Positions 16,391-26,543 of a DNA stretch of 64,000 bases are shown here, piece by piece; position 1 is the first letter of the stretch; each line of letters starts with the position of its first letter. Below the pieces are notes generated by a model, which worked only from the letters and a program-made list of their open reading frames with translations, was not told the origin of the DNA and ran no database searches. Source of the stretch: Pseudidiomarina sediminum DSM 21906 (GTDB taxonomy: Bacteria > Pseudomonadota > Gammaproteobacteria > Enterobacterales > Alteromonadaceae); assembly GCF_000423165.1 (NCBI RefSeq), contig NZ_KE383983.1, forward strand, positions 1,350,376 to 1,414,375, in the 5' to 3' direction. Made by a program: the position numbers and the translations under genes.

Positions 16391-17754
16391 TCGCCAAACG
16401 CACCCGCAGCTCCAGGAAAGACCACTGGACTCTCCATACCATCGTGGCTGACACTGGCCACACCGAAGAAATAGTTATCAATCACAATGTTTTCAAGGGT
16501 GTACTCTGTTACCTTACCCACCTCGCGACTGTATTCCCAATTCGGCGCGTCGGTGTGCCGCCAATAAATTTTATAGCCTGCCACATGCGCTTGTTCCGCG
16601 GCGCTTGCGGCTTGCCAACGTAACGTTGTACTTGGACGAACGGCGCCCTCGATACTGACCCCAGCCGGAGGGCTCGGAGCCCAGGACATTGCCGCTAAAC
16701 TTACAGCGTTGAGTGCGGTAAGTTTGGCGGCGTAGTCGAAATCAACACCATCAAGCGTATCACCATAAGTGATCCCATTCTCTTCGCGAAGGTCTTGGTG
16801 CTGGCGATGGTAGTTCTCGTTGGTTTCCATGATCCGCACGCCCGGGTACCCCAAGTCATTAAACGGCCGATGGTGGCCGCCACGACCAAAACGATCTAAC
16901 CGGTACACCACCATAGTGTCGAGGTTCGGAATATAACGATCGGCCATAGTGTCAATGTAGCGCGCTAAGTTGCGACTCGGCGAGTCCACTTCGCCTCCAG
17001 TAAAACGACGGCGTCGCGCCTCATCTTCGGTTTCCGTCATCCGCGTGCCTTCGGCAAAAATACGGGCGGACGTATTATCGATAACGCCATTAATACCTTC
17101 GACATTGCCGATCATATCGTTGTTCAATACCGCTTTAATACGCCATCCGTCCCGTTGCGCCTGCGCGGCCATAATTTTACCCCCGAAGAGCCCCTGCTCT
17201 TCACCGGCTAACGCAGCGTAAACAATGGTCCCCGCGAACTGATACTGACTGAGCACCCGCGCAGCCTCGAGCGTTCCCGCCACACCAGATGCGTTGTCAT
17301 TGGCACCGGGCGCATCTGCAGTAGCGTCCATGACATCCGAAACCCGTGAATCGATATCGCCAGACATAATCACATAACGGCTTGGATCAATCGTGCCGCG
17401 TTGTACCGCAATAACACTGACCACTTCTGTTGCGTCGGGAATGCGTGGCTCGTCTGCAATGACGTCACTTTGAAAATAAACCTCCAAACAGCCACCGCAA
17501 TCCTCTGAGATACGCTCAAACTCGGCTTTTATCCAACGTCGTGCCGCACCAATGCCCCGTGTTTCCGAAGCTGTTTCGGACAAAGTATGTCGGGTGCCGA
17601 AATTGACCAACTGGGTAATATCACGCTCAATGCGTTCAGCAGAAACAGCTTTCGCAATGTCGTGCAAGTGTTGGTCATTTGCTTGTGCTGGCGCGAATGC
17701 GGTAACGACAAAACCTACGCCAATGGCAATGCCTGAACGTCTTAAAGCTGTCAT
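16387..17754 (-). CDS. Secreted M28-family metallopeptidase with FnIII-like tail
   Basis: This 455-residue protein has a signal peptide (about 1-25, ending APAQA), an M28 aminopeptidase domain to about residue 355 and a C-terminal fibronectin-III-like domain (about 360-455). The dimetal pattern is visible in GDIDS (132-136), GANDNASG (150-157) and AGEEQG. The first ligand position normally reads HxD but here is Asp133-x-Asp135. I recall the same GDIDSRVSD motif in many proteins of this subfamily, so it is probably a subfamily trait rather than a lesion. It is the middle gene of a three-gene operon, nine bases after the TM protein gene. Confidence 0.88.
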   Translation of the reverse strand: MTALRRSGIAIGVGFVVTAFAPAQANDQHLHDIAKAVSAERIERDITQLVNFGTRHTLSETASETRGIGAARRWIKAEFERISEDCGGCLEVYFQSDVIADEPRIPDATEVVSVIAVQRGTIDPSRYVIMSGDIDSRVSDVMDATADAPGANDNASGVAGTLEAARVLSQYQFAGTIVYAALAGEEQGLFGGKIMAAQAQRDGWRIKAVLNNDMIGNVEGINGVIDNTSARIFAEGTRMTETEDEARRRRFTGGEVDSPSRNLARYIDTMADRYIPNLDTMVVYRLDRFGRGGHHRPFNDLGYPGVRIMETNENYHRQHQDLREENGITYGDTLDGVDFDYAAKLTALNAVSLAAMSWAPSPPAGVSIEGAVRPSTTLRWQAASAAEQAHVAGYKIYWRHTDAPNWEYSREVGKVTEYTLENIVIDNYFFGVASVSHDGMESPVVFPGAAGAFGE

Positions 17755-17763
17755 GTTAATCTC

Positions 17764-18216
17764 CTACATTGATGCTGGCGCACATGCCTCTGCGGTATAG
17801 CGCAAACGAAACAATTTTTGACCGCTTTGATCAAGGTACTGAAATTCCACAAAATCGGCTTCTTCACGATAAAAAGCTAAGGCATCGCCTTGGCAATAAG
17901 CCGCAAGCATCTGCGGTTCAATTTGCGCTTGGATGTCTTCAATATCGTGGCTGTAACGGTCAATTTTAATCAAACTATAATAGAAGCGCATGCCGTAATT
18001 AGCGGCTTCGGCGCGTTCAAAACGCGTGTTGCGATCAAGCAGACGCGGTAGATCTCGGTTGAGTTGTCCAGACATCTCAAGTAACTCGGTATACAGCGCA
18101 TTTCGCGCACTTGAGCTAAGCTTATCGTTTGAACTATGCCAAACTTGTATGGCTAGAATGCCCAGACCCAACACAACGAGCCCAACAATGAAACTTAACT
18201 TAAAAGGTTTCGACAT
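17764..18216 (-). CDS. Membrane-anchored protein of unknown function
   Basis: This 150-residue protein has one N-terminal membrane helix (about 8-25) and a soluble, probably periplasmic domain of about 120 residues. The domain has two cysteines (in YCQGDAL and EACAPASM). I do not recognise the family. It is the first gene of an operon with the secreted M28 peptidase (nine-base gap) and the YqaA-type protein. Confidence 0.7.
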   Translation of the reverse strand: MSKPFKLSFIVGLVVLGLGILAIQVWHSSNDKLSSSARNALYTELLEMSGQLNRDLPRLLDRNTRFERAEAANYGMRFYYSLIKIDRYSHDIEDIQAQIEPQMLAAYCQGDALAFYREEADFVEFQYLDQSGQKLFRLRYTAEACAPASM

Positions 18217-18267
18217 AATCTGTTACCAATTACCAAACGTAGTCCCAAGAAATTGACTCTACGCGCT

Positions 18268-18295
18268 TACAAACATTCATGTATGTATGTATAAT
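18268..18295 (+). promoter_or_regulatory. Promoter and palindromic operator of the RND operon
   Basis: The 24 bases at 18268-18291 form an imperfect inverted repeat with half-sites TACAAACATTCA and TGTATGTATGTA, ten of twelve positions matching. It closely resembles the AcrR operator of E. coli acrAB as I remember it. A perfect -10 TATAAT (18290-18295) overlaps its right end, and TTACAA (18267-18272) sits 17 bases upstream as a weak -35. A TetR-family repressor bound here would block RNA polymerase. No such regulator gene is adjacent. Confidence 0.6.
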
Positions 18296-18361
18296 CGCGT
18301 TGAAGAAAAATAATGTCACTAGCACGCAATGCTAAACAATATAATTATGAGGTAGTTATTC

Positions 18362-19513
18362 ATGCGTCAACGTACCCTATCACCGATCGCAGTCGCTGTC
18401 CTAACTGGCGCGCTCTTCGTCGCTGGTTGCAGTGAAGGTGAGCAAGCTCAAGGCCCGCAGCAAGCACAAATGCAGCAGCAAATGACCGTTGGTGTGGTCA
18501 CCCTTACGCCACGCGAAGTCGACTTACAAGTCAACTTGCCAGGCCGGGCAACAGCATTTCGTACCGCTGAAGTTCGCCCGCAAGTAAGTGGCATCTTGCA
18601 ACAACAGTTTTTTACCGAAGGCAGCGAAGTAAAAGCTGGCGAACCTTTGTATCAAATTGACCCAGCCACGTACGAAGCAGCGTTAGCTGCGACCGAAGCT
18701 GCGGTCGCGCAAGCAAAAGCAAGCGTGAAATCGACCGGTGCCCGGTTTAATCGTTTCAAAGAACTGTTGACCGACAACGCCATCAGCCAACAAGAATACG
18801 ATGAAGCGGAAGCGTCTTATTTGCAAGCTGAAGCGGCGTTAAAAGTTGCTCAAGCTGAGCAACAGCGGGCGCGCTTGAACCTAGAATACACCAAAGTAGA
18901 AGCACCGATCAGTGGCCGTATTGGTCGCTCGTTGCTTACCGAAGGTGCTTTAGTGAGCGTTGGCCAAGCCCAGGCGATGACCACCATTCATCAGCTTGAC
19001 CCGATTTATGTCGACATTCAACAAAGCAGCGAAGACTACTTGAAACTGCAACAAGCGATTGCACAAGGTCATATCGTTACTGACGAGAATAACCACGCAG
19101 CGGTAAAACTTTACGCCAACGGCTCACAGCAGGTACTCGCAGAAGGCAAGTTACTGTTCAACGAGGTCACCGTACAACCAAGCACGAGCGCTATTACCCT
19201 GCGCGCCCAGTTTGAAAATGCGGATCGCAACATTTTGCCGGGCATGTACGTTAACGCTGAAGTTGCCACAGGTACCTTGACCAATGCCCTTCTTGCGCCA
19301 CAAGCAGGCGTCAGTCGTGACCCACGCGGTCGCGCGATGGCGCTGGTGGTTAACAAAGAAGGCCAAGTCGAAACCCGTTACATCGAAGTCAGCGGCACCT
19401 CAGGTAGCGACTGGATCGTGCGCTCAGGGCTTAACGCCGGTGACCAAGTAATTGTCGAAGGGTTGCAGAAAGTTCGACCTGGAATGCCAGTGAAAACGGA
19501 AGAAGTGAAGTAA
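18362..19513 (+). CDS. RND efflux periplasmic adaptor (AcrA/MexA type)
   Basis: This 383-residue lipoprotein has a lipobox at VAGC (Cys23). The membrane-fusion architecture follows: lipoyl halves around [10 protein letters not shown] and [12 protein letters not shown], a helical hairpin between about residues 100 and 165, and beta-barrel and membrane-proximal domains. It links an inner-membrane RND pump to an outer-membrane channel. The start has GAGG eight bases upstream, and the pump gene follows after four bases. No TolC-type gene is in the window, so a channel encoded elsewhere must be used. Confidence 0.93.
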   Translation: MRQRTLSPIAVAVLTGALFVAGCSEGEQAQGPQQAQMQQQMTVGVVTLTPREVDLQVNLPGRATAFRTAEVRPQVSGILQQQFFTEGSEVKAGEPLYQIDPATYEAALAATEAAVAQAKASVKSTGARFNRFKELLTDNAISQQEYDEAEASYLQAEAALKVAQAEQQRARLNLEYTKVEAPISGRIGRSLLTEGALVSVGQAQAMTTIHQLDPIYVDIQQSSEDYLKLQQAIAQGHIVTDENNHAAVKLYANGSQQVLAEGKLLFNEVTVQPSTSAITLRAQFENADRNILPGMYVNAEVATGTLTNALLAPQAGVSRDPRGRAMALVVNKEGQVETRYIEVSGTSGSDWIVRSGLNAGDQVIVEGLQKVRPGMPVKTEEVK

Positions 19514-19517
19514 AACT

Positions 19518-22500
19518 ATGGCAAAATTTTTCATCGATCGTCCCATTTTTTCATGGGTGATTGCAATTATCATTATGCTTGCGGGTGGTCTTGCGGTAAC
19601 GCAACTGCCGGTTGAGCAGTACCCGGAAATTGCACCACCTACCGTTCAAATTAATGCAACCTACCCAGGTGCAACCGCCGAAACATTGGAACAGAACGTT
19701 ACCCAAGTTATCGAGCAAAACCTTAATGGTATCGATAACTTACAGTACTTTTCTTCGACCAGTGATTCAGCGGGTAATGCCAGTATCACCCTGACCTTTG
19801 CCTCTGGCACTGACCCGGATATTGCTCAGGTGCAAGTGCAAAACAAACTGCAATTAGTGGTGCCGTTACTGCCACAAGCTGTGCAGGATCAAGGCTTGGT
19901 CGTTGCGAAAGCCAACAACTCGTTCTTAATGGTTATTGGTTTGATCTCCAGCAACCCAGAAGTGAACCAGATTGACTTGGGTGACTACATTGCCAGTAAC
20001 TTGAAAGACCCGATCGCACGTACACCTGGTGTGGGCAACGTGCGTCAGTTCGGTTCACCTTATGCCATGCGCATTTGGTTAGACCCGCAAAAACTGACGC
20101 GTTATAACCTGACCACGCAAGACGTTGTACTGGCGTTACGTGAGCAAAACAACCAAGTGGCCGCAGGTCAAATTGGGGGTACCCCAGCACTTGAAGGACA
20201 ACGTTTAACCTCGTCAATTATCGCCCAAACCCGTTTGGAAACGATTGATGAGTTTGAAGACATCCTTTTGAAAGTGAACCAAGACGGCTCTTCTGTCACC
20301 ATCGCTGACGTTGCCCACGTTGAGTTGGGCGGTGAGAACTATGCCACTGTCGGTCGTTACAATCGTCAAGCAGCGTCAGGCCTAGCCATTACCTTGGCGA
20401 CCGGTGCGAACGCGTTGGATACCGCTGCGGCCGTAAAAGAGACTGTCGCCGAACTCGAGCAGTACTTCCCAGAAGGGGTTGAACTGGTCATTCCATACGA
20501 CACCACCCCATTCGTCGAGATCTCGATCACTGAAGTGGTCAAGATCTTGTTTGAAGCGGTTGTGTTGGTCTTCTTATTGATGTTCTTGTTCTTGCAGAAC
20601 CTACGTGCCACCGTTATTCCAGCGCTTGCGATTCCGGTCGTATTGCTGGGTACCTTTGGCATCATGTCGGTGTTCGGGTTTAGTATCAACACCCTGACCA
20701 TGTTTGGTTTGGTCCTCGCCATCGGCTTGTTGGTGGACGATGCGATCGTTGTTGTTGAGAACGTTGAGCGTTTGATGAGCGAAGAAGGTTTATCGCCACG
20801 TCAAGCAACCATCAAATCAATGACCCAGATCACCGGCGCCCTCGTTGCTATCGGTTTGGTCATGGCTGCGGTATTCGTGCCGATGGCCTTCTTCGGTGGC
20901 TCCACGGGTGCGGTTTACCGTCAGTTCTCGATCACTATCATCTCAGCGATGGCACTGTCAGTATTGGTGGCGATTATCTTCAGCCCGGCGCTCTGTGCGA
21001 CCATCTTGAAGCCGATTGACCACAATGCTCCGAAAAAAGGTCCTTTAGGTGCCTTTAACCGCGGCCTCAACCGCCTGACGGCGCGTTACACCGACTCGGT
21101 ACAAAGCATCATTAAGCGCAGCGTGCGCTTCGTCTTGATTTACCTTGGTTTGGTGGTTGTACTTGGTTTCTTATTTGCGCGTATGCCGAGCTCGTTTATT
21201 CCAAACGAAGACCGTGGTGTCTTCCTAACGCAAATGCAGCTACCTGCAGGGGCTACGCAAGAGCAATCGCTGGAGACCATGAAGAAAATTGAAGACTACT
21301 TCCTTGATGAAGCTGACGGCATCCGCTCGATCTTCACGGTAGTTGGCTTTAGTTTCAGCGGTCAAGGCCAGAACTCAGGCTTAGCCTTCGTACGTATGAC
21401 CGATTGGGAAGAACGTACCACGCCAGAGTTGCAAATCGATGCCATTATTGGTCGTGCGATGGGCTATTTGAGTACGCTACGTGAAGCTATGGTGTTTGCC
21501 TTTAACCTCCCGTCAATTCCTGAACTAGGTACAGCGAGTGGTTTTAACTTATACCTACAAGACCGCGCAGGTTTAGGCCATGACGCCCTCCTCAACGCTC
21601 GTAACCAGTTGTTGGGCATGGCAGCCCAAGACGAGCGTTTGGTTGGTGTTCGTCCAAATGGTCTGGAAGATACGTCGCAATTCCGAATTGACGTCGACTT
21701 CCAAAAAGCCAAAGCGCTCGGCTTGTCGATTGATGCCATCAACGGCACCTTAAGTTCGGCCTTTGGCTCCACCTACGTGAACGACTTTATCGACCGTGGT
21801 CGGGTCAAGCGCGTATACGTACAAGGTGTTGCTGAAGCACGGATGAAACCAGAAGACCTTGGTCAATGGTACGTGCGGAACAACGTTGGTGAGATGGTGC
21901 CATTCTCAGCCTTTGCTACCACCGGTTGGGACTTCGGTCCACAACGTCTTGAGCGTTACAACGGTGTTCCAGCGATGAACTTACAAGGTGAGGCAGCACC
22001 AGGCTACTCATCAGGTGACGCCATGCTGGCCATGGAAGAACTCATCGCGCAACTACCAACAGGTATTGGTTACGAGTGGACGGGTATCTCGCTAGAAGAA
22101 AAAGTATCCGGCGACCAAGCACCGATGCTCTATGCCCTTTCACTGTTAATCGTGTTCTTGTGTCTATCGGCGTTGTATGAGAGCTGGTCGATTCCGTTCT
22201 CGGTCATGTTAGTGGTACCCCTTGGTATCTTCGGTGCGGTGATTGCCGCAACCATGCGTGGCCTTGAAAACGATGTTTACTTCCAAGTAGGTCTGTTGAC
22301 CACCGTGGGGGTTTCAGCGCGGAACGCCATCTTGATTGTGGAATTTGCCAAAGATTTACAAGCCCAAGGTAAAGAACTGTTGCAAGCGACCTTGGAAGCA
22401 GTACGTCTACGTCTGCGCCCAATCTTGATGACCTCTTTGGCATTCACCTTTGGTGTCTTACCATTAGCGCTCTCGACAGGTGCTGGTGCGGTCAGTCGTC

Positions 22501-22625
22501 AAGCCATCGGTACCGGTGTTATTGGTGGTATGGTTGGCGGTACCTTATTGGCCGTATTCTTCGTACCATTGTTGTTCTACATCGTGCGACGCACCTTCCC
22601 ACCGAAGCAGCGTCTAGAAGACTAA
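19518..22625 (+). CDS. RND multidrug efflux pump (AcrB/MexB, HAE1 family)
   Basis: This 1035-residue protein has full AcrB length, with the [15 protein letters not shown]-terminus and twelve expected membrane helices flanking two large periplasmic domains. The proton-relay aspartates Asp407-Asp408 are in [14 protein letters not shown]. Further features of hydrophobe/amphiphile exporters include [12 protein letters not shown]. It forms a trimer that expels amphiphilic drugs and bile-salt-like compounds together with the adaptor encoded upstream. It is co-transcribed from the operator-controlled promoter at 18268-18295. Confidence 0.95.
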   Translation: MAKFFIDRPIFSWVIAIIIMLAGGLAVTQLPVEQYPEIAPPTVQINATYPGATAETLEQNVTQVIEQNLNGIDNLQYFSSTSDSAGNASITLTFASGTDPDIAQVQVQNKLQLVVPLLPQAVQDQGLVVAKANNSFLMVIGLISSNPEVNQIDLGDYIASNLKDPIARTPGVGNVRQFGSPYAMRIWLDPQKLTRYNLTTQDVVLALREQNNQVAAGQIGGTPALEGQRLTSSIIAQTRLETIDEFEDILLKVNQDGSSVTIADVAHVELGGENYATVGRYNRQAASGLAITLATGANALDTAAAVKETVAELEQYFPEGVELVIPYDTTPFVEISITEVVKILFEAVVLVFLLMFLFLQNLRATVIPALAIPVVLLGTFGIMSVFGFSINTLTMFGLVLAIGLLVDDAIVVVENVERLMSEEGLSPRQATIKSMTQITGALVAIGLVMAAVFVPMAFFGGSTGAVYRQFSITIISAMALSVLVAIIFSPALCATILKPIDHNAPKKGPLGAFNRGLNRLTARYTDSVQSIIKRSVRFVLIYLGLVVVLGFLFARMPSSFIPNEDRGVFLTQMQLPAGATQEQSLETMKKIEDYFLDEADGIRSIFTVVGFSFSGQGQNSGLAFVRMTDWEERTTPELQIDAIIGRAMGYLSTLREAMVFAFNLPSIPELGTASGFNLYLQDRAGLGHDALLNARNQLLGMAAQDERLVGVRPNGLEDTSQFRIDVDFQKAKALGLSIDAINGTLSSAFGSTYVNDFIDRGRVKRVYVQGVAEARMKPEDLGQWYVRNNVGEMVPFSAFATTGWDFGPQRLERYNGVPAMNLQGEAAPGYSSGDAMLAMEELIAQLPTGIGYEWTGISLEEKVSGDQAPMLYALSLLIVFLCLSALYESWSIPFSVMLVVPLGIFGAVIAATMRGLENDVYFQVGLLTTVGVSARNAILIVEFAKDLQAQGKELLQATLEAVRLRLRPILMTSLAFTFGVLPLALSTGAGAVSRQAIGTGVIGGMVGGTLLAVFFVPLLFYIVRRTFPPKQRLED

Positions 22626-22638
22626 ACTTGCCCATGCT

Positions 22639-22669
22639 AAGGTTACCTCTCGTCCCGGGAGGTAACCTT
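22639..22669 (+). promoter_or_regulatory. Hairpin covering the ribosome-binding site of the next gene
   Basis: An 11-base-pair inverted repeat (AAGGTTACCTC at 22639-22649 and GAGGTAACCTT at 22659-22669) follows the RND pump gene. It has only a short T stretch, so it is a poor terminator. Its right arm contains the GGAGG that serves the gene starting at 22674. The hairpin may trim the efflux mRNA end and limit translation of the downstream gene. Confidence 0.45.
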
Positions 22670-22673
22670 TCTC

Positions 22674-23192
22674 ATGATTTACCGTTACTTTGTTCTTACC
22701 CTTACCGCGTGTGCACTCTTATTGGGCATCCAAGCCCCTAACCTTTTGACCCAATACCAACAGCGGCTCGCAGCGCAGTATGCCGAAGCCAAAGTTTACT
22801 ATGACGACTATCAAGTGATTGCCGATCGGTATTTCGAGGGTGAGCTTGACGCTTTAATCGCAGCCCATGAAAACAGTAACGAGCCCGCCTTTCGCGACGA
22901 AGCAGCGATTATTCGTAAACTCGTCCAACGCATTACCGCATTCGAGCGCCAACAACAATTACAGCAACAAAGTTACCCGGCGCAACTTTGGGCGTTAGTT
23001 TGGCAACATGATGAAGAGTTATTGCAAGGCACGCTCGAACAGTACAGTTTTAATGTGCCGCTGACGCAAACTGCGTTGGCCACAGGGGCGTTAGTAGCAC
23101 TGGCGTTTGCGCTGTTGAGTGATGTTTTGGTCGGCGGGTGTAAACGCTTAGGACGACGTTATAAACGTCATCCTAAGACGTTGAAGCATTAA
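22674..23192 (+). CDS. DUF2937 family membrane protein
   Basis: This 172-residue protein has a hydrophobic N-terminal helix (about 5-24), a long charged helical middle and a second helix (about 132-153). This matches DUF2937 proteins, whose start typically reads like LLGIQAPNLLTQYQQRL here. The function is unknown. The gene starts four bases after a hairpin that includes its ribosome-binding site. Its stop overlaps that of the convergent gene at 23189 through a palindromic TTAA. Confidence 0.75.
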   Translation: MIYRYFVLTLTACALLLGIQAPNLLTQYQQRLAAQYAEAKVYYDDYQVIADRYFEGELDALIAAHENSNEPAFRDEAAIIRKLVQRITAFERQQQLQQQSYPAQLWALVWQHDEELLQGTLEQYSFNVPLTQTALATGALVALAFALLSDVLVGGCKRLGRRYKRHPKTLKH

Positions 23193-23530
23193 CGCGAGGT
23201 ATCGTCGTTTTTGACGGTGTATTCAGCATCAATAACGGAGTCGTCAGCACGATCGCTCGCTTGCTGACGCTGCTGCTGGTAACGCTGTTTGGCGTCACGC
23301 TGCGCTTGTTGTGCGGCTTTGTTGAATTGCCACATTTGTTTAATTTGACGACGTTTACGCCATAACACAGGCAATAATAAAATCCAACCGACTAACAAAA
23401 AGATCAGCCCCAATCCTAGCGCGACCACTAAAAACAATCCGAACAGAAGCCAGCTCAAGACGATCATGAACGGGTTTGCGCCAGCTTGCGGTTTGATTTT
23501 TTCCTGCCATTGGCGAATGTATATAAGCAT
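23189..23530 (-). CDS. Small membrane protein, unknown
   Basis: This 113-residue protein has a hydrophobic region at about 21-56, probably two helices. A strongly basic, glutamine-rich cytosolic tail follows (about 57-100), then an acidic end that includes DDSVIDAEYTVKND. The tail resembles those of membrane proteins annotated only as hypothetical in related bacteria. An AGGA ribosome-binding sequence supports the start. I assign no function. Confidence 0.7.
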   Translation of the reverse strand: MLIYIRQWQEKIKPQAGANPFMIVLSWLLFGLFLVVALGLGLIFLLVGWILLLPVLWRKRRQIKQMWQFNKAAQQAQRDAKQRYQQQRQQASDRADDSVIDAEYTVKNDDTSR

Positions 23531-23586
23531 AGTGTCCTACATTATTGTCGATGACCTCTTAGGAATATTGAGGTCAAATCGTGAAA

Positions 23587-24150
23587 TTACAAGCGCTGCG
23601 CGCGGCGATCCTGTAACAATTTAAGAATGATGCTACTTAGATTAACAATATTGAAGATGGTTCCAGAAATACTCCCGACTAAAATGGCGTAACTCAAACC
23701 TAAGACTTCAGCCAATAAAAACCACCGCCGAATGCGGCTCGGGTCATTCAGTTTGATTGAGCCCACAGTGAAAATAATCGACGAGCTATAGGCAACCCAA
23801 ATGGCCCAATGACTGGGCTGTTCAGAGAACACGACTTCTAGCCCCGTTGCGCCCCATTGCAAGGCAGCAATAGGAAACAACCATTCCACCACTAAACACA
23901 AAACATTGAGCAGCACAAAGCCCCACAACACCACCGGGCCCTGCCAACGTAAGGCGATAAAGTTACGTAATACTGCCATGGCGGTGACGACCCCACCTGC
24001 AATGGCATCTAACATAAAAAAGTGTACCGACAGCGCGCCCAAAGCGAGTGCCGAAACCACCCGGTAGCGATCCGCGGTGGGTTGACGATAAGCAATAAAA
24101 TTAGTGATCAGCGCGACCACGCCAAACCATTCAGCAAATGAAAGCAACAC
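23587..24150 (-). CDS. YgjV-family inner-membrane protein
   Basis: This polytopic protein of about 187 residues has six to seven short membrane helices and the pattern of the YgjV (Imp-YgjV) family, whose function is unknown. I chose the GTG at 24150 because AAGAGGA lies just upstream and the resulting length fits E. coli YgjV (183). An upstream TTG at 24180 would add ten residues and fall next to the terminator at 24179-24210. Confidence 0.78.
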   Translation of the reverse strand: MLLSFAEWFGVVALITNFIAYRQPTADRYRVVSALALGALSVHFFMLDAIAGGVVTAMAVLRNFIALRWQGPVVLWGFVLLNVLCLVVEWLFPIAALQWGATGLEVVFSEQPSHWAIWVAYSSSIIFTVGSIKLNDPSRIRRWFLLAEVLGLSYAILVGSISGTIFNIVNLSSIILKLLQDRRAQRL

Positions 24151-24178
24151 CCCTATCCTCTTAGGATTTGTTAGTGAC

Positions 24179-24210
24179 AAAAAAGGCGGTAACCGCAGTT
24201 ACCGCCTTTT
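24179..24210 (-). terminator. Rho-independent terminator of the M28 lipoprotein gene
   Basis: A nine-base-pair stem (GGCGGTAAC / GTTACCGCC) with a four-base loop lies 18 bases beyond the M28 stop. On the minus strand it is followed by a run of Ts; on the plus strand it is also followed by TTTT, so it may work in both directions. Confidence 0.85.
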
Positions 24211-24227
24211 CGCAAATCACACGTCAA

Positions 24228-25892
24228 TTACTGACGTTCTGCAGCACTCTCATCGCGAATGCCACGGAACTCGTTGCCGTTGTACCAGTTTGGCCAATCG
24301 CTAGAGTTCGCTAGCTCATTACCGACCCAGTAAAACAACCACAAGTCTTGCTGCACACCACGCAAGTCCCAGCTTGGATCAAACTCATCCGCTGGCTTGT
24401 GATAGGCAACTTGTACGTACTGCGCACGCTGTTGCTGACCATAGGCTTTACCCTTTTCAAAGTGATCGACGCCACCTTTGGCATACAACATAGGTACACC
24501 TTTCTTAGCCAAGTTAAAGTGATCTGAACGATAGAATGAACCGGCTTCAGGCGTTGGTTCAGGAGCAACATAGCGATCTTGTTGTTCAACGTATTTAGTA
24601 AGGTACTCTTCAAGCTCAGAGTTTCCGTGACCTACCACAACCATGTCCTGCATTGGGCCATAAACGTTCAACACGTCCATGTTAATGCCTGCAACAGCTT
24701 TACCAAGCGGTAACAATGGGTTGTTCGCATACCATTGAGAACCGAGTAAGCCACGCTCTTCGGCAGTAACCAACACAAATACAATGGAGCGCTCTGGCTG
24801 CGGTTGGCTGGCGAAGAACTCAGCTAATGCCAACACGCCTGCAGTACCTGTAGCGTTGTCTTGCGCACCGTTATAAATCGGGTCGTCAGAAGCAATTGGA
24901 TTCATGCCTAAGTGATCCCAGTGCGCCATATAGATAACATGTTCTTCCGGCGCTTTGCTGCCTTCAATATAAGCAATCAAGTTCGGTGAGTTAAGGTACT
25001 CGAAATCGGTTTTCACGTTAACTGACATTGCGGTTTCAAGCGGCACCGCTTTGAAGTCAGGTTGTTGTGCTTGCTCACGCATCGCTTGGTACGATGAACC
25101 TACGCGCGCAAAGAGTTTGTCTGCCGCATCACTGCTGATCCAACCTTCAATTTGCGTACGATCCATGTTTTTATTTTCGCGCGCTAAATCAAAGCGTACC
25201 GGAGAGCCACCGGCAACAACGCCCCAACCATAACCCGCAGGACCGGTGTCATGAATCACCAAGACACCAGCGGCGCCCTGACGCGAGGCTTCTTCAAATT
25301 TGTAGGTCCAACGACCGTAATACGTCATTGCTTTACCGTTGAAGACTTCCGGATCACCTGAGTCGTAGCCCGGGTCATTCACCAAGACCACCACGGTTTT
25401 ACCTTCGACATCAAGCCCTTCGTAGTCATTCCAACCAAATTCTGGAGCGACAATACCGTAGCCCGCAAAGACTAACTCGCTTGCTTCAAGGTTTACCTCT
25501 TCTTGCACGCGCGGTGACCAGGCCATCATGTCTTGCTTATAAACAAACTCACTCAGGTCGCTGTTACTAAAGCTAAAGTTCGATACGCTATACGGCGTCA
25601 TTTTAACCAGCGGTACTTGTTGCTGATAATCAGTACCCTCTGGATTAAACGACTTGAGCCCCCAGCTGCGGAATTTCTCTTCCACATATTCGACCGTCAA
25701 CTGTTCGCCTTTACTGGCCGGTGCGCGCCCTTCAAATTCATCTGAACTTAAGGTTTGCAAATAGTCTCGGTAGTTCTCATTGAAACTATAAGGGTCAACG
25801 TCGACATGCGGCGCTGCAGTTGATTCAGGTTCACTTGCTGGCGAACATGCAACCACCAGCATGCTTGCGGCAAGTACCGAAAGTTTTTTCAT
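24228..25892 (-). CDS. M28-family metallopeptidase, lipoprotein with PA domain
   Basis: This 554-residue protein has a lipobox VVAC (Cys16). A protease-associated domain lies in about residues 130-270, inserted ahead of an M28 zinc-aminopeptidase core. Metal-binding signatures are AHWDHLG, GAQDNATGTAG, a TAEERGLLGS pair and a downstream YRSDHFNL His. It likely trims peptides at the cell surface. Its start overlaps the stop of the DUF192 gene (TAATG), so the two are coupled, and a terminator follows at 24179-24210. Confidence 0.9.
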   Translation of the reverse strand: MKKLSVLAASMLVVACSPASEPESTAAPHVDVDPYSFNENYRDYLQTLSSDEFEGRAPASKGEQLTVEYVEEKFRSWGLKSFNPEGTDYQQQVPLVKMTPYSVSNFSFSNSDLSEFVYKQDMMAWSPRVQEEVNLEASELVFAGYGIVAPEFGWNDYEGLDVEGKTVVVLVNDPGYDSGDPEVFNGKAMTYYGRWTYKFEEASRQGAAGVLVIHDTGPAGYGWGVVAGGSPVRFDLARENKNMDRTQIEGWISSDAADKLFARVGSSYQAMREQAQQPDFKAVPLETAMSVNVKTDFEYLNSPNLIAYIEGSKAPEEHVIYMAHWDHLGMNPIASDDPIYNGAQDNATGTAGVLALAEFFASQPQPERSIVFVLVTAEERGLLGSQWYANNPLLPLGKAVAGINMDVLNVYGPMQDMVVVGHGNSELEEYLTKYVEQQDRYVAPEPTPEAGSFYRSDHFNLAKKGVPMLYAKGGVDHFEKGKAYGQQQRAQYVQVAYHKPADEFDPSWDLRGVQQDLWLFYWVGNELANSSDWPNWYNGNEFRGIRDESAAERQ

Positions 25893-26404
25893 TAGGGGGT
25901 CTCCTCGTTATTACATTGTTTGAACTGGGTGCCCAGCGTAATACCATGTTGTTTAAAATAGCCCGCGGGCATTTCTACGGCACTATAGTAAGCTACACCG
26001 GGATTGTAAGTTGGGCAGTTGCGCGGATTCACGCTGGTACACGGCTGCATGGTGAATTGCTTCACCACTTTCATTTGCGCATCAAGGTAGGCAATGTCGA
26101 GCGCAATTTTGGTGTTGTGCATCCAAAAGCCCGAGTAGCCGGGGCGTTGCTCATCATAAACAAACCACATGCCATGATGATCTGCCAACTCGGTGCGATA
26201 CATTAAACCACGAGCACGTTTACCAAAGGTATCAGCAACTTCAAGGGTGAGCGGCGTCGCCGCTGAGTCCGCCAAACACAACTGAGCCACGGTGTAGGAA
26301 CACTGCCCATCCGGCTCCGTGGTGCATTGCTGTGCGAAAGAAGCTGTCGGTAAAGATAAAGCGAAAAGAGCTAAACTAAATTTGAGCGAAGTGCGTACGG
26401 TCAC
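25892..26404 (-). CDS. Exported DUF192 family protein
   Basis: This 170-residue protein has a signal peptide (about 1-24, ending ASFA) and a DUF192 domain. The typical segments are ARGLMYRTEL, MWFVYD, GFWMHNTKIALDIAYLD and a C-terminal VEMPAGYF. Extra cysteines (in the N-terminal CTTEPDGQC segment and around PCTSVNPRNC) suggest disulfides in the periplasm. Start is a GTG with AGGG upstream. It is translationally coupled to the M28 lipoprotein gene. DUF192 proteins have no proven activity. Confidence 0.85.
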   Translation of the reverse strand: MTVRTSLKFSLALFALSLPTASFAQQCTTEPDGQCSYTVAQLCLADSAATPLTLEVADTFGKRARGLMYRTELADHHGMWFVYDEQRPGYSGFWMHNTKIALDIAYLDAQMKVVKQFTMQPCTSVNPRNCPTYNPGVAYYSAVEMPAGYFKQHGITLGTQFKQCNNEETP

Positions 26405-26470
26405 GAAACGTTACCCTATTTGCTAGCAAATGACGCTCAGTATGGCCTGATTGGGACAGAAAAAAAAGCC

Positions 26471-26494
26471 AAAAAAGCCCCTTGCGGGGCTTTA
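26471..26494 (-). terminator. Terminator after the DUF4382 gene
   Basis: An AAAGCCCC / GGGGCTTT stem with a TTGC loop lies about 50 bases past the stop of the DUF4382 gene. On the minus strand it is followed by a T-rich tract. Confidence 0.85.
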
Positions 26495-26543
26495 AATTGG
26501 AGAACAATGTGATAAACATGCACTAACTAGGGGGTTAGCGCGT

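Noticed and set aside
25820-26206. 128-codon plus-strand frame across the M28/DUF192 junction
   Set aside because: Antisense to two well-supported coupled genes.
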